A stretch of 56,972 nucleotides of DNA from Myxococcales bacterium (lineage in GTDB: Bacteria; Myxococcota; Polyangia; Polyangiales; Polyangiaceae), in assembly GCA_003151595.1 (NCBI GenBank), contig PLXW01000009.1, positions 1 through 56,972 of the forward strand, read 5' to 3'. The notes under the pieces are model-generated. The model was not told the DNA's origin. It was given only the letters and a program-made list of their open reading frames with translations, and ran no database searches. Positions 33,186-41,782 of the stretch are shown here, piece by piece; the first letter of the stretch is position 1, and every line of letters begins with the position of its first letter. A program made the position numbers and the translations under genes.

Positions 33186-35714
33186 TCACCAGTAGAGACT
33201 CGCGGACGCGAGCACGGTCCGCGGAATCCCCGGGGTGAAGCTCATGCCCGTCGGCGGATTCGCCGCTTCGCCCGGCAGGCGTGATTGAACGGCGAACTGT
33301 CCCTCGCGCCACACCTCGTCGCCCGCGTTGAGCATCATCAACGTGAGCTCGACGCTCTTCCAGCGCGCGCCCGCCTCGAGATCGACGAGCGTGAAGCCCG
33401 TCGCCGTGAGCGAGCCGTCTTGCGTCGCGTACCTGTCCGACATCGCGCGCACGCGCGCCGAGCCGAACAGAGTCACGGCCCCCACCGGATGCCGCGCGCC
33501 GATGCCCGCGCTGAACGTCCGGATCGGCGCGAGCGCCACGAACGTCTCCCCCGCCGCGACGTCGGCCGCACCGACGTATCGCGCGTGCGTGATCGTGAGC
33601 GCGGCGTCGGCGAAGACATTGTCGCCCAGATTGTACTTCGCCGTGAGCTCGCCTCCGTACCGGCGCGTGGGCCCCGACGGCTCGGTCGATGCCGTGTCGC
33701 CGTCGATCGTCAGCTCCGACTGCAGATCGATCAGGAACGCCGCGGCCCCGAGCGCCAGCCCCTTCATCGGCCGCACGACGGTCCCCGCTTCGTACGCGGT
33801 CGCCGTCGCCATGAGCGTCGTCGCCGACCCTAGGGCGATCGTGCGCGCGTCGTTCGAATGAAACCCGCGCCCGTAGTTCATGAACAGATCGAGCGCCTTC
33901 GCCGGCGTGACGATCATCGACGCCTTGGGCGAGAGCTGCGCTTGCCCCTTCACTCCCGACACCTGATCGACCGCCGTGGGGCTCAGGTTCGTGACCGCGA
34001 CGTCGATGCGATCGCCGCGCGCTCCGAGCACGAAGCGGAGCCACTTCGCGGGACGAAAGTCCTCCTCGCCGTAGAACCCGATCGCGGTCTCGTCGATGTT
34101 CGAGTCCGTGATCGGCCCGGGAATGCCGGCGTCGACGCCGTCGAGCCGCTTGCGACCTTCGGTGCGATGAAGCTCGCTGTGGATGGCGTCGTTGCGGAGC
34201 TGGATGCCGAACGTGGAGCGGACGTCGATCCCGGCGACGGTCGCTCGCTTCGTGACCTGGACGCGCGTCCCCATCTGCGTGCGCGCGTCGTCTTGCTCGA
34301 CCTGTGACCCGTACTGAGCGCCGTCGGGCTGGAACGTCGCCGCGATGCCGTCGTTGGGAAAGAGCTGGAAGGCATAGCGAACCGCGTAGGCCGACGCCTC
34401 GAGGTCGGTGTTCCCCTCGAAGCGCCGCCGGTACGAGAGAATCCCTTCGAGGCGCTGCGTGCCACCCCCTTGCGTGGGATCGAGCGAATCCCATCGGCTC
34501 AAGCAATGCGAGCCGGCGTAGGCCGCGGGCGTGGGCGTGCCGTCCCCTTCACCGCAAACCGCGCGCGCCGGAAGCACGCCCGATGCGTTCCACGATCCGC
34601 CGTACGCCGAGAGCGTGAGCGCGACTTCGCTGCGATCGTCGAGGCGGCGCGTCGTCTTGAGGTAACCGTCGAAGCGATCGAAGTCGTTCGGATGGATGAA
34701 CGGCCCGCCGTCGTCACGAAAGACCTGAGCGGCGACGAGCGTGCGCCAGTCGGGCCCCAGACTCGGCGACTCGAGCGCCACGAGGCGCGTGTGCGAATAC
34801 GGACCGATCTCGATCTTCGCGTAGCTCTCGGCCACGTGATCGGCCATGCGGAAGTCGACCGAACCCGCCGTCGCGAAGTCGCCCGCGCGCACCGAGAACG
34901 GCCCCTTGGTCGAGTCGAGCGAAGCGATCGTCTCCGGAATGACGAAGTTGATGTCGGAGTAACCCTGACCGTGACCGTGGCTCACCATGTTGATGGGCGC
35001 GCCGTCGAACGAGAACGCGATGTCGGTCCCGTGATCGGCGTCGAACCCGCGCAGAAAGTACTGGCTCGACTTCCCGCCGCCCGAGTGTTGCACCGCGAAG
35101 AGCCCCGGCACCGCTTCGAGCTGACTCTCGATCTTGTACTGCGGGATGAGCGAGAGCTCGGCCTGCCCGCTCGACGACGCCGACGCGGAGATCGGATCGG
35201 GCTTCGTCCGCGACGCGACCACGAGCGTCGACTGATCGGGCCCTTGCTGGAGCGCGAGGTCGCCGGCGGGTGCAGGAGGTGCCGGCACCGGCGGAGTAGG
35301 CGTGGGGAGCGCTCGAGTCGCCGCGACGGGAGGAGGCGCCGGCAGCTCGAACGGCATCGCCAGCTGGACGCTCGAGACGGTCGGCGTGGTGCCGCGCATG
35401 GCAGGGGTGAAGGTCCACGTCTTCGCCGCCGCCAGCGCCGCTTCGTCGAAGCCGTGCCCCGCAGCATGAGCGACGCGCGCGGCCGTCACGTGGCCGGTCT
35501 CGTCGATCGTGAGCTCGAGCCCCACCGTCCCTTCCACGCGATCGCGGAGCGCGTCGGCCGGATACGCCGGCGGCTCGTGCGTCTTCAGCGACGGCGGCGT
35601 GATCTCGACCGCCGGGGCCGTGACGCGCGTGGAGCTCTGAGCACGAGCGTGCGAAGCCGCGACGAGCATCGCGGCGCCGACCAGAAGCGAAGACACTCCG
35701 ACGAAGACGCGCAT
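33186..35714 (-). CDS. TonB-dependent receptor with N-terminal TonB C-terminal-like domain (putative nickel complex uptake)
   Basis: 842 aa from ATG 35714. Signal peptide about 1-26 (ARAQ). Residues about 38-120 match a TonB C-terminal domain (PAYPADALRDRVEGTVGLEL, FTPAM), an unusual addition in front of the receptor. A Pro-rich hinge follows, then a plug domain (QYFLRGFDADHGTDI, DGAPINMVSHGHGQGYSD) and a 22-strand-type barrel ending ASLYW. His/Asp residues in the plug are candidates for metal contact. It shares an operon with the permease, and its promoter region carries a NikR-type operator, so it probably imports a nickel chelate. Confidence 0.9.
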   Translation of the reverse strand: MRVFVGVSSLLVGAAMLVAASHARAQSSTRVTAPAVEITPPSLKTHEPPAYPADALRDRVEGTVGLELTIDETGHVTAARVAHAAGHGFDEAALAAAKTWTFTPAMRGTTPTVSSVQLAMPFELPAPPPVAATRALPTPTPPVPAPPAPAGDLALQQGPDQSTLVVASRTKPDPISASASSSGQAELSLIPQYKIESQLEAVPGLFAVQHSGGGKSSQYFLRGFDADHGTDIAFSFDGAPINMVSHGHGQGYSDINFVIPETIASLDSTKGPFSVRAGDFATAGSVDFRMADHVAESYAKIEIGPYSHTRLVALESPSLGPDWRTLVAAQVFRDDGGPFIHPNDFDRFDGYLKTTRRLDDRSEVALTLSAYGGSWNASGVLPARAVCGEGDGTPTPAAYAGSHCLSRWDSLDPTQGGGTQRLEGILSYRRRFEGNTDLEASAYAVRYAFQLFPNDGIAATFQPDGAQYGSQVEQDDARTQMGTRVQVTKRATVAGIDVRSTFGIQLRNDAIHSELHRTEGRKRLDGVDAGIPGPITDSNIDETAIGFYGEEDFRPAKWLRFVLGARGDRIDVAVTNLSPTAVDQVSGVKGQAQLSPKASMIVTPAKALDLFMNYGRGFHSNDARTIALGSATTLMATATAYEAGTVVRPMKGLALGAAAFLIDLQSELTIDGDTASTEPSGPTRRYGGELTAKYNLGDNVFADAALTITHARYVGAADVAAGETFVALAPIRTFSAGIGARHPVGAVTLFGSARVRAMSDRYATQDGSLTATGFTLVDLEAGARWKSVELTLMMLNAGDEVWREGQFAVQSRLPGEAANPPTGMSFTPGIPRTVLASASLYW

Positions 35715-35757
35715 GGTCCAGCTCGTGCGAACGAGGCGAGAAGATGGTGATCCGCGG

Positions 35758-35785
35758 ATAGCACGCACCAAGAATTTCGTGCTAT
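35758..35785. promoter_or_regulatory. Putative NikR operator in the receptor/tonB intergenic region
   Basis: 28-bp dyad ATAGCACG-N12-CGTGCTAT, which is ATAGCA-N16-TGCTAT in six-base arms. The E. coli NikR operator is GTATGA-N16-TCATAC, also 28 bp overall. It lies 44 nt before the receptor ATG and 13 nt before the tonB ATG, so one bound NikR tetramer could silence both divergent promoters. Confidence 0.7.
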
Positions 35786-35797
35786 TCGAAACGCGCC

Positions 35798-36511
35798 ATG
35801 GCGCTCCACTTCGACGCGCTCACCGCGAAGGCGCTGGCCATCGGCCTCTCGGGCGCCGCGCACGTGGCGCTCGTTTTCGCGCTCCCCATCTCCATCTCTC
35901 CCGGCGCCTCGCCGGCAGCAGCAGCGCCGGTCGAGGTTCAGGTGGACTACGCGCCAGCGCCCGAGCCGGATCACGCGCCGCTCGAAAATCGTGTTACGCG
36001 GCCCAAGCAGATCGAAACGCCGCGCGCAGAGCCGACGCCTGCCGCCGCGCCGCGCGCCATGGTCCCCGTCGTGTTCCCGGCCGACCTTCCCAAGCCGCTC
36101 GCGACGGCCCAGGCGATCCCCACCTTCACCATCGCCGTCTCCGCCGGCGCCGCCGGAGTGCACGAGGTCACCTCGAGCCCGAGCTCCCCGTCCACGCTTG
36201 CCGGCGACCCAGCCGACGACGTCGACGCGCCGGAAGAATCGGTCGACGTCCCCGCCAGCCTCGCGCGCGGCGAGCTCCCGACGTACCCCGAAGGCGCGCG
36301 CGACCGGAACGTCGAAGCCGACGTCGGCCTGGAGCTCGTCGTGTCCAGGGAAGGCACGGTCGAGAGCGCGCGCGGTCTCCGTCGCGTCGGCTTCGGATTG
36401 GACGAAGCGGCGCTCGAAGCGGCGCGCAAGTTTCGGTTCACGCCGGCGACGAAGCGGGGCCGAGCCGTGCGTGTCCGGGTGCGCTGGACCGTGGAGTTTC
36501 GTCTGCGCTAG
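35798..36511 (+). CDS. TonB-family energy transducer
   Basis: 237 aa. One N-terminal transmembrane helix (about 10-32, LAIGLSGAAHVALVFALPIS), a Pro/Ala-rich periplasmic spacer, and the TonB C-terminal domain (LPTYPEGARDRNVEADVGLE, then GLDEAALEAARKFRFTPAT). It should couple inner-membrane proton-motive force to the divergent receptor. The gene is separated from the receptor only by the region holding the NikR-like operator. No exbB/exbD is in the window. Confidence 0.88.
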   Translation: MALHFDALTAKALAIGLSGAAHVALVFALPISISPGASPAAAAPVEVQVDYAPAPEPDHAPLENRVTRPKQIETPRAEPTPAAAPRAMVPVVFPADLPKPLATAQAIPTFTIAVSAGAAGVHEVTSSPSSPSTLAGDPADDVDAPEESVDVPASLARGELPTYPEGARDRNVEADVGLELVVSREGTVESARGLRRVGFGLDEAALEAARKFRFTPATKRGRAVRVRVRWTVEFRLR

Positions 36512-36526
36512 CTTGCGCGCCGCTTC

Positions 36527-37957
36527 ATGAAACTCGCGCCGTCACGCCACCTCCTCATCCGGTTCACGTTCACCTGCGCCGCGCTCGCCTTCGGCGCGCT
36601 CACGGCGTGCCACACCAAGAGCGAAGAGCCGATCGTCGCCGCGGTCGATGCAGGCCGTGTGGTCCCGGACGCCGGGCCCCCGCTCCGCATCCAGTCGCGC
36701 GCGGTCGATCTCGGCGTCTATCTCCCGGCGGCGATCGCCCCGGCGGCGCTCACGGCGGCGCAAGACCAGGCGCGCACGCGCTTCCCCAGGCTGACCGTGA
36801 TGACCACGCCGGCCCCGACGCACACCCCCAGCGTGTTCGTCTTCGCGCCGGAGATCACCGAGTTCCCGCCGCCGTCGCTGGAGCAGCTCGGATATCTCGC
36901 GCGCGGGCTCGATTCGGCGCAAGCGACGAAAGCGGCCGCCTCGAAGGGGGTCGTGATCCTCGCCTGGAAGCTCAACGGAGATCTCAACCTGAGCGGCCTG
37001 CGCGAAGCGCAGAGGTTCACGCTCGACATCGCGCAGAAGAACGGCGGCTTCGTGTGGGACGAGACCACGCGCGAGCTCTTCACGACCGACTCCTGGCAGA
37101 AGATCCGGATCGAAGGGTGGGACGCCGAAGTCCCCGACATGCGGCACCAGATCACGATCCATTACTACGAGACCGACGCCGGGCATCACCGCGCGATCAC
37201 GCTCGGCCTGGAGAAGTTCGGCTTCCCCGACATCGTGGTGCAGGACGTGGCGCCGAGCGTGGCGGGTCCGATGTCGAGCCTCATCGACGCTGCGGCGCAG
37301 CTGCTCGTCGAAGGCGCGTTGCTCGGAAGTGGCGGTGAGCTCGCTGTCAATCTCGAGAAGATCCATCACAAGGCGGTGCGCGAGCGATTCCTCGCGTCGG
37401 CGAGCAAGGACTCGAAGCTCGGCGGACAGGTCACGCTGACGCTGGCCAAGAACGAGAAGGGCGATCCCGACAACCGCCTCCTCGAGATGGGCTTCGGCAC
37501 TTCCCAAGGGAACACGGAGTCGGCGCGACAGGCCGCCGCCCTCACGGCGATCATGGGAACGCACACCGAGGCAAAGGCCGCGGCGATCGCGGGCGACGCC
37601 GAGATGGCCGCCGCGGTCACGCGCGCGCAGGCGAAGCTCCCCGACATCGAGGAGGCGTTCAAGAAGGGGCTCCCGAAGGGCGAGCACATGATGGTCGAAG
37701 CGCAGTTCGACACCGATGACGGCCACATGGAGTGGTTGTGGATCGGCGTGTCGTCCTGGGCGGACGACGGCGTGGTTTGGGGACCGCTGGTGAACGAACC
37801 CAAAGGCATCAGCGCGCTGCGACGCGGCTCGAAGGTGGAAGCCTCGAGGGGCGAGCTGGTCGACTACCTATGGGTGGGCGCCGATGGGAAGACCAAGGCC
37901 GGCGGCGAGACTGACGCGATCCTTCACAAGCGAGCGACCGAGCCGCCGACGTTCTGA
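36527..37957 (+). CDS. Lipoprotein with C-terminal DUF2314 domain
   Basis: 476 aa. Signal peptide with lipobox LTAC (FGALTACHTK). The long middle region (about 50-360) is mixed alpha/beta and unrecognised. The last 90 residues match DUF2314 (AQFDTDDGHMEWLWIGVSSW, VWGPLVNEPKGISALRRG, ELVDYLWVG). It lies 15 nt after tonB and might be co-transcribed, but no nickel-related feature is visible. Envelope location is inferred. Confidence 0.78.
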   Translation: MKLAPSRHLLIRFTFTCAALAFGALTACHTKSEEPIVAAVDAGRVVPDAGPPLRIQSRAVDLGVYLPAAIAPAALTAAQDQARTRFPRLTVMTTPAPTHTPSVFVFAPEITEFPPPSLEQLGYLARGLDSAQATKAAASKGVVILAWKLNGDLNLSGLREAQRFTLDIAQKNGGFVWDETTRELFTTDSWQKIRIEGWDAEVPDMRHQITIHYYETDAGHHRAITLGLEKFGFPDIVVQDVAPSVAGPMSSLIDAAAQLLVEGALLGSGGELAVNLEKIHHKAVRERFLASASKDSKLGGQVTLTLAKNEKGDPDNRLLEMGFGTSQGNTESARQAAALTAIMGTHTEAKAAAIAGDAEMAAAVTRAQAKLPDIEEAFKKGLPKGEHMMVEAQFDTDDGHMEWLWIGVSSWADDGVVWGPLVNEPKGISALRRGSKVEASRGELVDYLWVGADGKTKAGGETDAILHKRATEPPTF

Positions 37958-38168
37958 CGCGCCGGGCCGGGGCCGGGCCGACCAGATTCCACGTCACATA
38001 TCGGGGCAGAAACGTTCTTCCCAAGACGGATTCGACGCTTGAGACGGACTTTTATAGTTGCCCGCGAGCTCAAGCTCGCTCATCGACTCACACGCCACGT
38101 GTCGGCGCGCCCAACTGGGGGCGCAGCTCGGACGCAGGGCGAGCCGTTCCCGTCGAGGAGATGAAACG

Positions 38169-40136
38169 ATGTTCAAGCGTTGGGCCGTGGCAGGTTTGAT
38201 TCCGGCGGTGGTTCTGGGGAGCCTCGCGACGGTGGCAGGGATGGGGCACGACGCGCAAGCGCAGGCACCGAGCGCGACGACCCAAACGGGCGGCATTTCC
38301 GCCGGCCAGGGGGAGCTGCTTCCGCACGGGGTCCATCGCAAAGAGAGCGGACGCTACGTCAAGGACGTGTGCGACCACGGCAAGCGTCGCTGCATGGCGC
38401 AGTTCTTCCTCCCCGAGGACTGGAAGCCGGGCATGGAGGTGCCGAAATATCCTGAAGCAACCTCGCCCGAGGCGGCGGCCCAGCCCATGGCGCCGAAGGA
38501 CGTACTCGCGGCGTACAGCATCCCCGCAGCGAGCGCGAGCAACGGAAAGATCGTCGCCATCGTCGACCTTCCGGACAGCAATGCCCTCACCGAAGTCAAC
38601 GGCTACCGGACGCACAACGGCATCCCGACGCTGCAGCGGTGCGCTGGCATGCCGACCGGAACGGGAGCTGCCTGCTTCGCACAGGTCAACTACGACGGGA
38701 CGCCGAGCACGATGACGGATCCGCAGCCCGGCGAAGACGGCGAAGCGGACCTCGACATGGCGATGATCACCGCCGCGTGCCCCGACTGCAGCATCCTGCT
38801 CGTAGAGCTCAAGAGCAGTCTCGATATCACCTGCGAGCCGGACTACGCGATGGCGGTCGCGACGGCCGCGAAGCTCCATGCGTCGGCCACGAGCATCAGC
38901 ATCGGCGGTCCGGAGTTCACGGACCCGAACCTTCTCGCCCTCGAGAACGCCACCGACGCCGGCCCGCCGGACCCGACCGCACCGTGCGCGTTCGAGGACA
39001 GCTGGGTCTACGACAGCGCCGGTCCGTTCTCGAGCCCCGGGAACCTCGTCTTCGCCGCTTCGGGCGACTTCGGCTACCTCCTCGGCAACCAGGGGTTCAG
39101 CGCGACGGTCGGCGGGGCGTCGCCCAGCTGGCCCTCGTCGTCACCCTTCATCGTTTCCGTCGGCGGCACGGCGCTCTACCTCTCGGGCACCAGCACGTAC
39201 GGAGAAGGCGTGTGGGACGGCGCGCATTTCGGGCTCGACGAAGGAACCCAGGCCACCTCGATCTACCAGGACGTCACGACGAGCGGATGCAGCACGGAAT
39301 TCGGAATGCCTCCGTGGCAGACCACCGTTCTCGCGGGTACGGGCTGCAACTTCCGCGGGACGGCCGACATCTCGGCGGCAGCGACGTTCTTTTCCGGAGG
39401 CACCGAGACGGCCATCGGCGTGTACTTCACGAACAGCGGAGTGGGAACCTACGGTGGGTTCGTCGGCACGAGCGCCTCATCGCCCCTCGTTGCCGCGATC
39501 TTCGCGCGACTCAATCTGACGACGTCGGCGTCGAACGATCTCGGGTTCATGTACGAGAACCCCACGGCCTTCAACGACGTCGGCAGCTCGGGCTACAAGG
39601 TTCCGACAGGCGGGAAGCTCGTGGACGCTCCTGCATCTTCGACGTGCGTCACGAGCAAGAACAAGCTGTGCACCGCCGCCGCCGGATGGGACGGGCCCAC
39701 GGGGCTCGGCTCACCGAACGGCGCGGCGCTCGCGCTCCTGTCGACCACCGCACCCGCCAAGCCGTACCCGGACTCGGGCGTTCCGGTCGAGAGCGTGGGC
39801 GACGGCGGCTCCTTCGGGAGTGACTCCGGCGACGACTCCGGCTCCACCGGCGACGACTCCGGCTCCACCGGCGACGACTCCGGTTCCACCGGCGACGACT
39901 CGGGCACCGTCCTCACGGGCGACGACTCGGGCACCCTCACCCCCAACCCCGACGCGAGCACCACGCTCGATGGTTCGGCGGCGGGCGACGCTGGGAGCGG
40001 CGGTTCGTCTTCCTCGAGCGGCTGCTCGTGCACCGCGGCCGGCAGCTCGCCGATGTCCGGCGGCTTCGCGCTTCTTGGCGCGGCCATCGGGCTCGCGGGT
40101 TTCGGCGCGCGTCGCCGTCGCAATCGCGGCGAGTGA
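38169..40136 (+). CDS. Secreted S53 (sedolisin-like) peptidase with MYXO-CTERM-like tail (paralogue)
   Basis: 655 aa; GAGGAG lies 8 nt before ATG 38169. Signal peptide about 1-32. Catalytic residues occur at the same numbers as in the paralogue at 11994: Glu192 and Asp196 (GEADLDMA), Asp300 (SGDFGY) and Ser435 (VGTSASSP). A pro-region-like segment precedes residue 110. The C-terminal region has Gly-Asp-Asp-Ser repeats, then SGCSC, a helix and RRRRNRGE, a MYXO-CTERM-like tail. Likely a surface-anchored or released endopeptidase. Confidence 0.88.
   Translation: MFKRWAVAGLIPAVVLGSLATVAGMGHDAQAQAPSATTQTGGISAGQGELLPHGVHRKESGRYVKDVCDHGKRRCMAQFFLPEDWKPGMEVPKYPEATSPEAAAQPMAPKDVLAAYSIPAASASNGKIVAIVDLPDSNALTEVNGYRTHNGIPTLQRCAGMPTGTGAACFAQVNYDGTPSTMTDPQPGEDGEADLDMAMITAACPDCSILLVELKSSLDITCEPDYAMAVATAAKLHASATSISIGGPEFTDPNLLALENATDAGPPDPTAPCAFEDSWVYDSAGPFSSPGNLVFAASGDFGYLLGNQGFSATVGGASPSWPSSSPFIVSVGGTALYLSGTSTYGEGVWDGAHFGLDEGTQATSIYQDVTTSGCSTEFGMPPWQTTVLAGTGCNFRGTADISAAATFFSGGTETAIGVYFTNSGVGTYGGFVGTSASSPLVAAIFARLNLTTSASNDLGFMYENPTAFNDVGSSGYKVPTGGKLVDAPASSTCVTSKNKLCTAAAGWDGPTGLGSPNGAALALLSTTAPAKPYPDSGVPVESVGDGGSFGSDSGDDSGSTGDDSGSTGDDSGSTGDDSGTVLTGDDSGTLTPNPDASTTLDGSAAGDAGSGGSSSSSGCSCTAAGSSPMSGGFALLGAAIGLAGFGARRRRNRGE
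39840..39902 (+). repeat. Three tandem 21-bp repeats
   Basis: Three near-identical 21-bp units encoding GSTGDDS in the linker before the sorting tail of the peptidase; a partial unit precedes them. Confidence 0.8.
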
Positions 40137-40203
40137 TTCGCCGCGCGTAAGCGCATCTCTCGAGACACGCCTTCGGGGAGCGGCCTTTTGGTACGCTCCC
40201 CGA

Positions 40204-40932
40204 ATGCATTTCCATCCGCTCGCGTTCTGCACGCTCACAGCGCCACTCTCACTCGTGGCGTGCGCGACGACGAACAGCGCGACGCTCGCGACCAGCCAGA
40301 TCCAACCGAAGCTCGCGGTGCAAGTGAACGCGGCGCCGGCCGGCGGCGACACGTTCATCTCCGCCATCCTCGAGCAGCCGGGGAGCCTGTCGCGCGTGCA
40401 GCTCGCGCCGGGTGACGTTCTCGCAGCCAAGACCGACAAGGACGAGAAGCTCGCGCTCGACTACGACAGCGTGCTCCAGATCTACAGCGTGAGGTTGGCC
40501 AAGGTGGTCGACCGCGCCTCGGTCGGCATCCTCCTCACGCGCGCGAGCGGGGCCACGGCGCACGGCTCCAGCATCCAGCTCCCGCCGGCGATCGCGCTCA
40601 CGTCTCCCGCGCCCAACGCGGAGGTCTCGTACAAGCGAGGAGCGGGGGCGCTGGAGATCGCGTGGTCGAACCCGACGCACGGCGGCACCGTCCACTTCTT
40701 CCCCTACCCGTGCGGCAGCGCGGCGATCTCGACGAAGGTCATCCAGACGCCCGACCACGGCTCGTTCTCGCTGCCGGCCAGGGAGCTCGTAATGGCCGCG
40801 CCTGCAACCCACGAGTGCGTCACGATCCGGATCGAGCGCGACGTGGCGGGCACGGTCGACACGGCGTTCGCGCCGACCAGCGCGTTCACCGGACTCCGCT
40901 ACGACTACGTGAACGTGAACGTCGTTCCTTGA
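40204..40932 (+). CDS. Small lipoprotein, beta-rich
   Basis: 242 aa from ATG 40204. Signal ends in lipobox LVAC (PLSLVACATTN). The mature part is beta-rich with an internal Cys pair (FPYPCGSAA and ATHECVTIRI). The segment LTSPAPNAEVSYKRGAGALE is typical of Ig-like surface domains. Function unknown; likely periplasm- or surface-facing. No clear operon partner. Confidence 0.75.
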   Translation: MHFHPLAFCTLTAPLSLVACATTNSATLATSQIQPKLAVQVNAAPAGGDTFISAILEQPGSLSRVQLAPGDVLAAKTDKDEKLALDYDSVLQIYSVRLAKVVDRASVGILLTRASGATAHGSSIQLPPAIALTSPAPNAEVSYKRGAGALEIAWSNPTHGGTVHFFPYPCGSAAISTKVIQTPDHGSFSLPARELVMAAPATHECVTIRIERDVAGTVDTAFAPTSAFTGLRYDYVNVNVVP

Positions 40933-41065
40933 GCGGCGCACGGCGCCGTGTGGCGCTTTTGTGGCCTCGAACGCGGCTTCATCCGCGAATGCGAGCGGCA
41001 CTTCGGTTGCAATGACGGGCCTCCGGAGATCGCAATCGCGCGGTCTCGTCTCAGGAGAACCGATC

Positions 41066-41713
41066 ATGAAGGCTCGCATCGTCGTCACGGCTGCGCTCTC
41101 GCTCACGGCGCTCGCAGCTCCCGCGTTCGCGCAAGACACCACTTCAGCCGTGACGACCACGTCGTCGAGTACTACGCCGGCCACTGTCGTTCAGCCCGCG
41201 CCGACGACGGTCGTGCAGCCCGCACCGACCAACGTCATCGTTCAACCGGTGCCCGTGCCCGTCGCCCAAACGACCACGACGTCCGCGCCGCTCCTGGTGA
41301 ACCAGAGAGAAGAGAAGACCGAAGGCAAGCAAGTGAACACCGCGCTTCTCACGACCGGGCTCGTGATGCTCGGCGTGCCGTACGTGACCTCGGTCATCGT
41401 CGGAGCCTCGAGCAACCACCAAGGCGACAGCCACCTCTTCGTGCCGCTCGCCGGTCCGTGGATGGACTTCGCCGATCGCGGCGGATGCCCTGTGGGCTCG
41501 TCGTGCGACGGCGAGACGACCAACAAGGTCTTGCTGGCAGCCGACGGCATCTTCCAGGCGCTCGGCGCGCTTCAGATCATCGGCGCCTTCCTGATGCCCG
41601 AGACGCGCACCGTCGCCACGGTGCACAGCACCGCGTTCAACACGGAGGTCACCCTCACCCCGGCGCGGCTCGGGCCAGGCGGCTACGGACTCGCCGCGTT
41701 CGCCCGGTTCTGA
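41066..41713 (+). CDS. Exported hypothetical membrane protein
   Basis: 215 aa from ATG 41066 (AGGAGA 7 nt upstream). Signal peptide 1-22 (APAFAQ). A Thr/Pro/Val-rich low-complexity stretch (about 25-70) has a repeated VVQPAPT motif. Two hydrophobic helices follow (about 87-105 and 150-170). Similar Thr/Pro-repeat exported proteins of unknown role are common in polyangial genomes. No enzyme motif. Confidence 0.7.
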   Translation: MKARIVVTAALSLTALAAPAFAQDTTSAVTTTSSSTTPATVVQPAPTTVVQPAPTNVIVQPVPVPVAQTTTTSAPLLVNQREEKTEGKQVNTALLTTGLVMLGVPYVTSVIVGASSNHQGDSHLFVPLAGPWMDFADRGGCPVGSSCDGETTNKVLLAADGIFQALGALQIIGAFLMPETRTVATVHSTAFNTEVTLTPARLGPGGYGLAAFARF

Positions 41714-41782
41714 GCGATCGCGCGCGGACGGGGGGAAGTCGAGTGGACAGGCTCTCGCCGGTTTCGAAAAAAGACATATGTT

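Noticed and set aside
37958..38168. Possible promoter TATAGT and palindrome GCGAGCTCAAGCTCGC before the second S53 peptidase
   Set aside because: The -35 match is poor and the palindrome is short; there is not enough to call a specific site. Nothing else is visible in this 211-nt gap.
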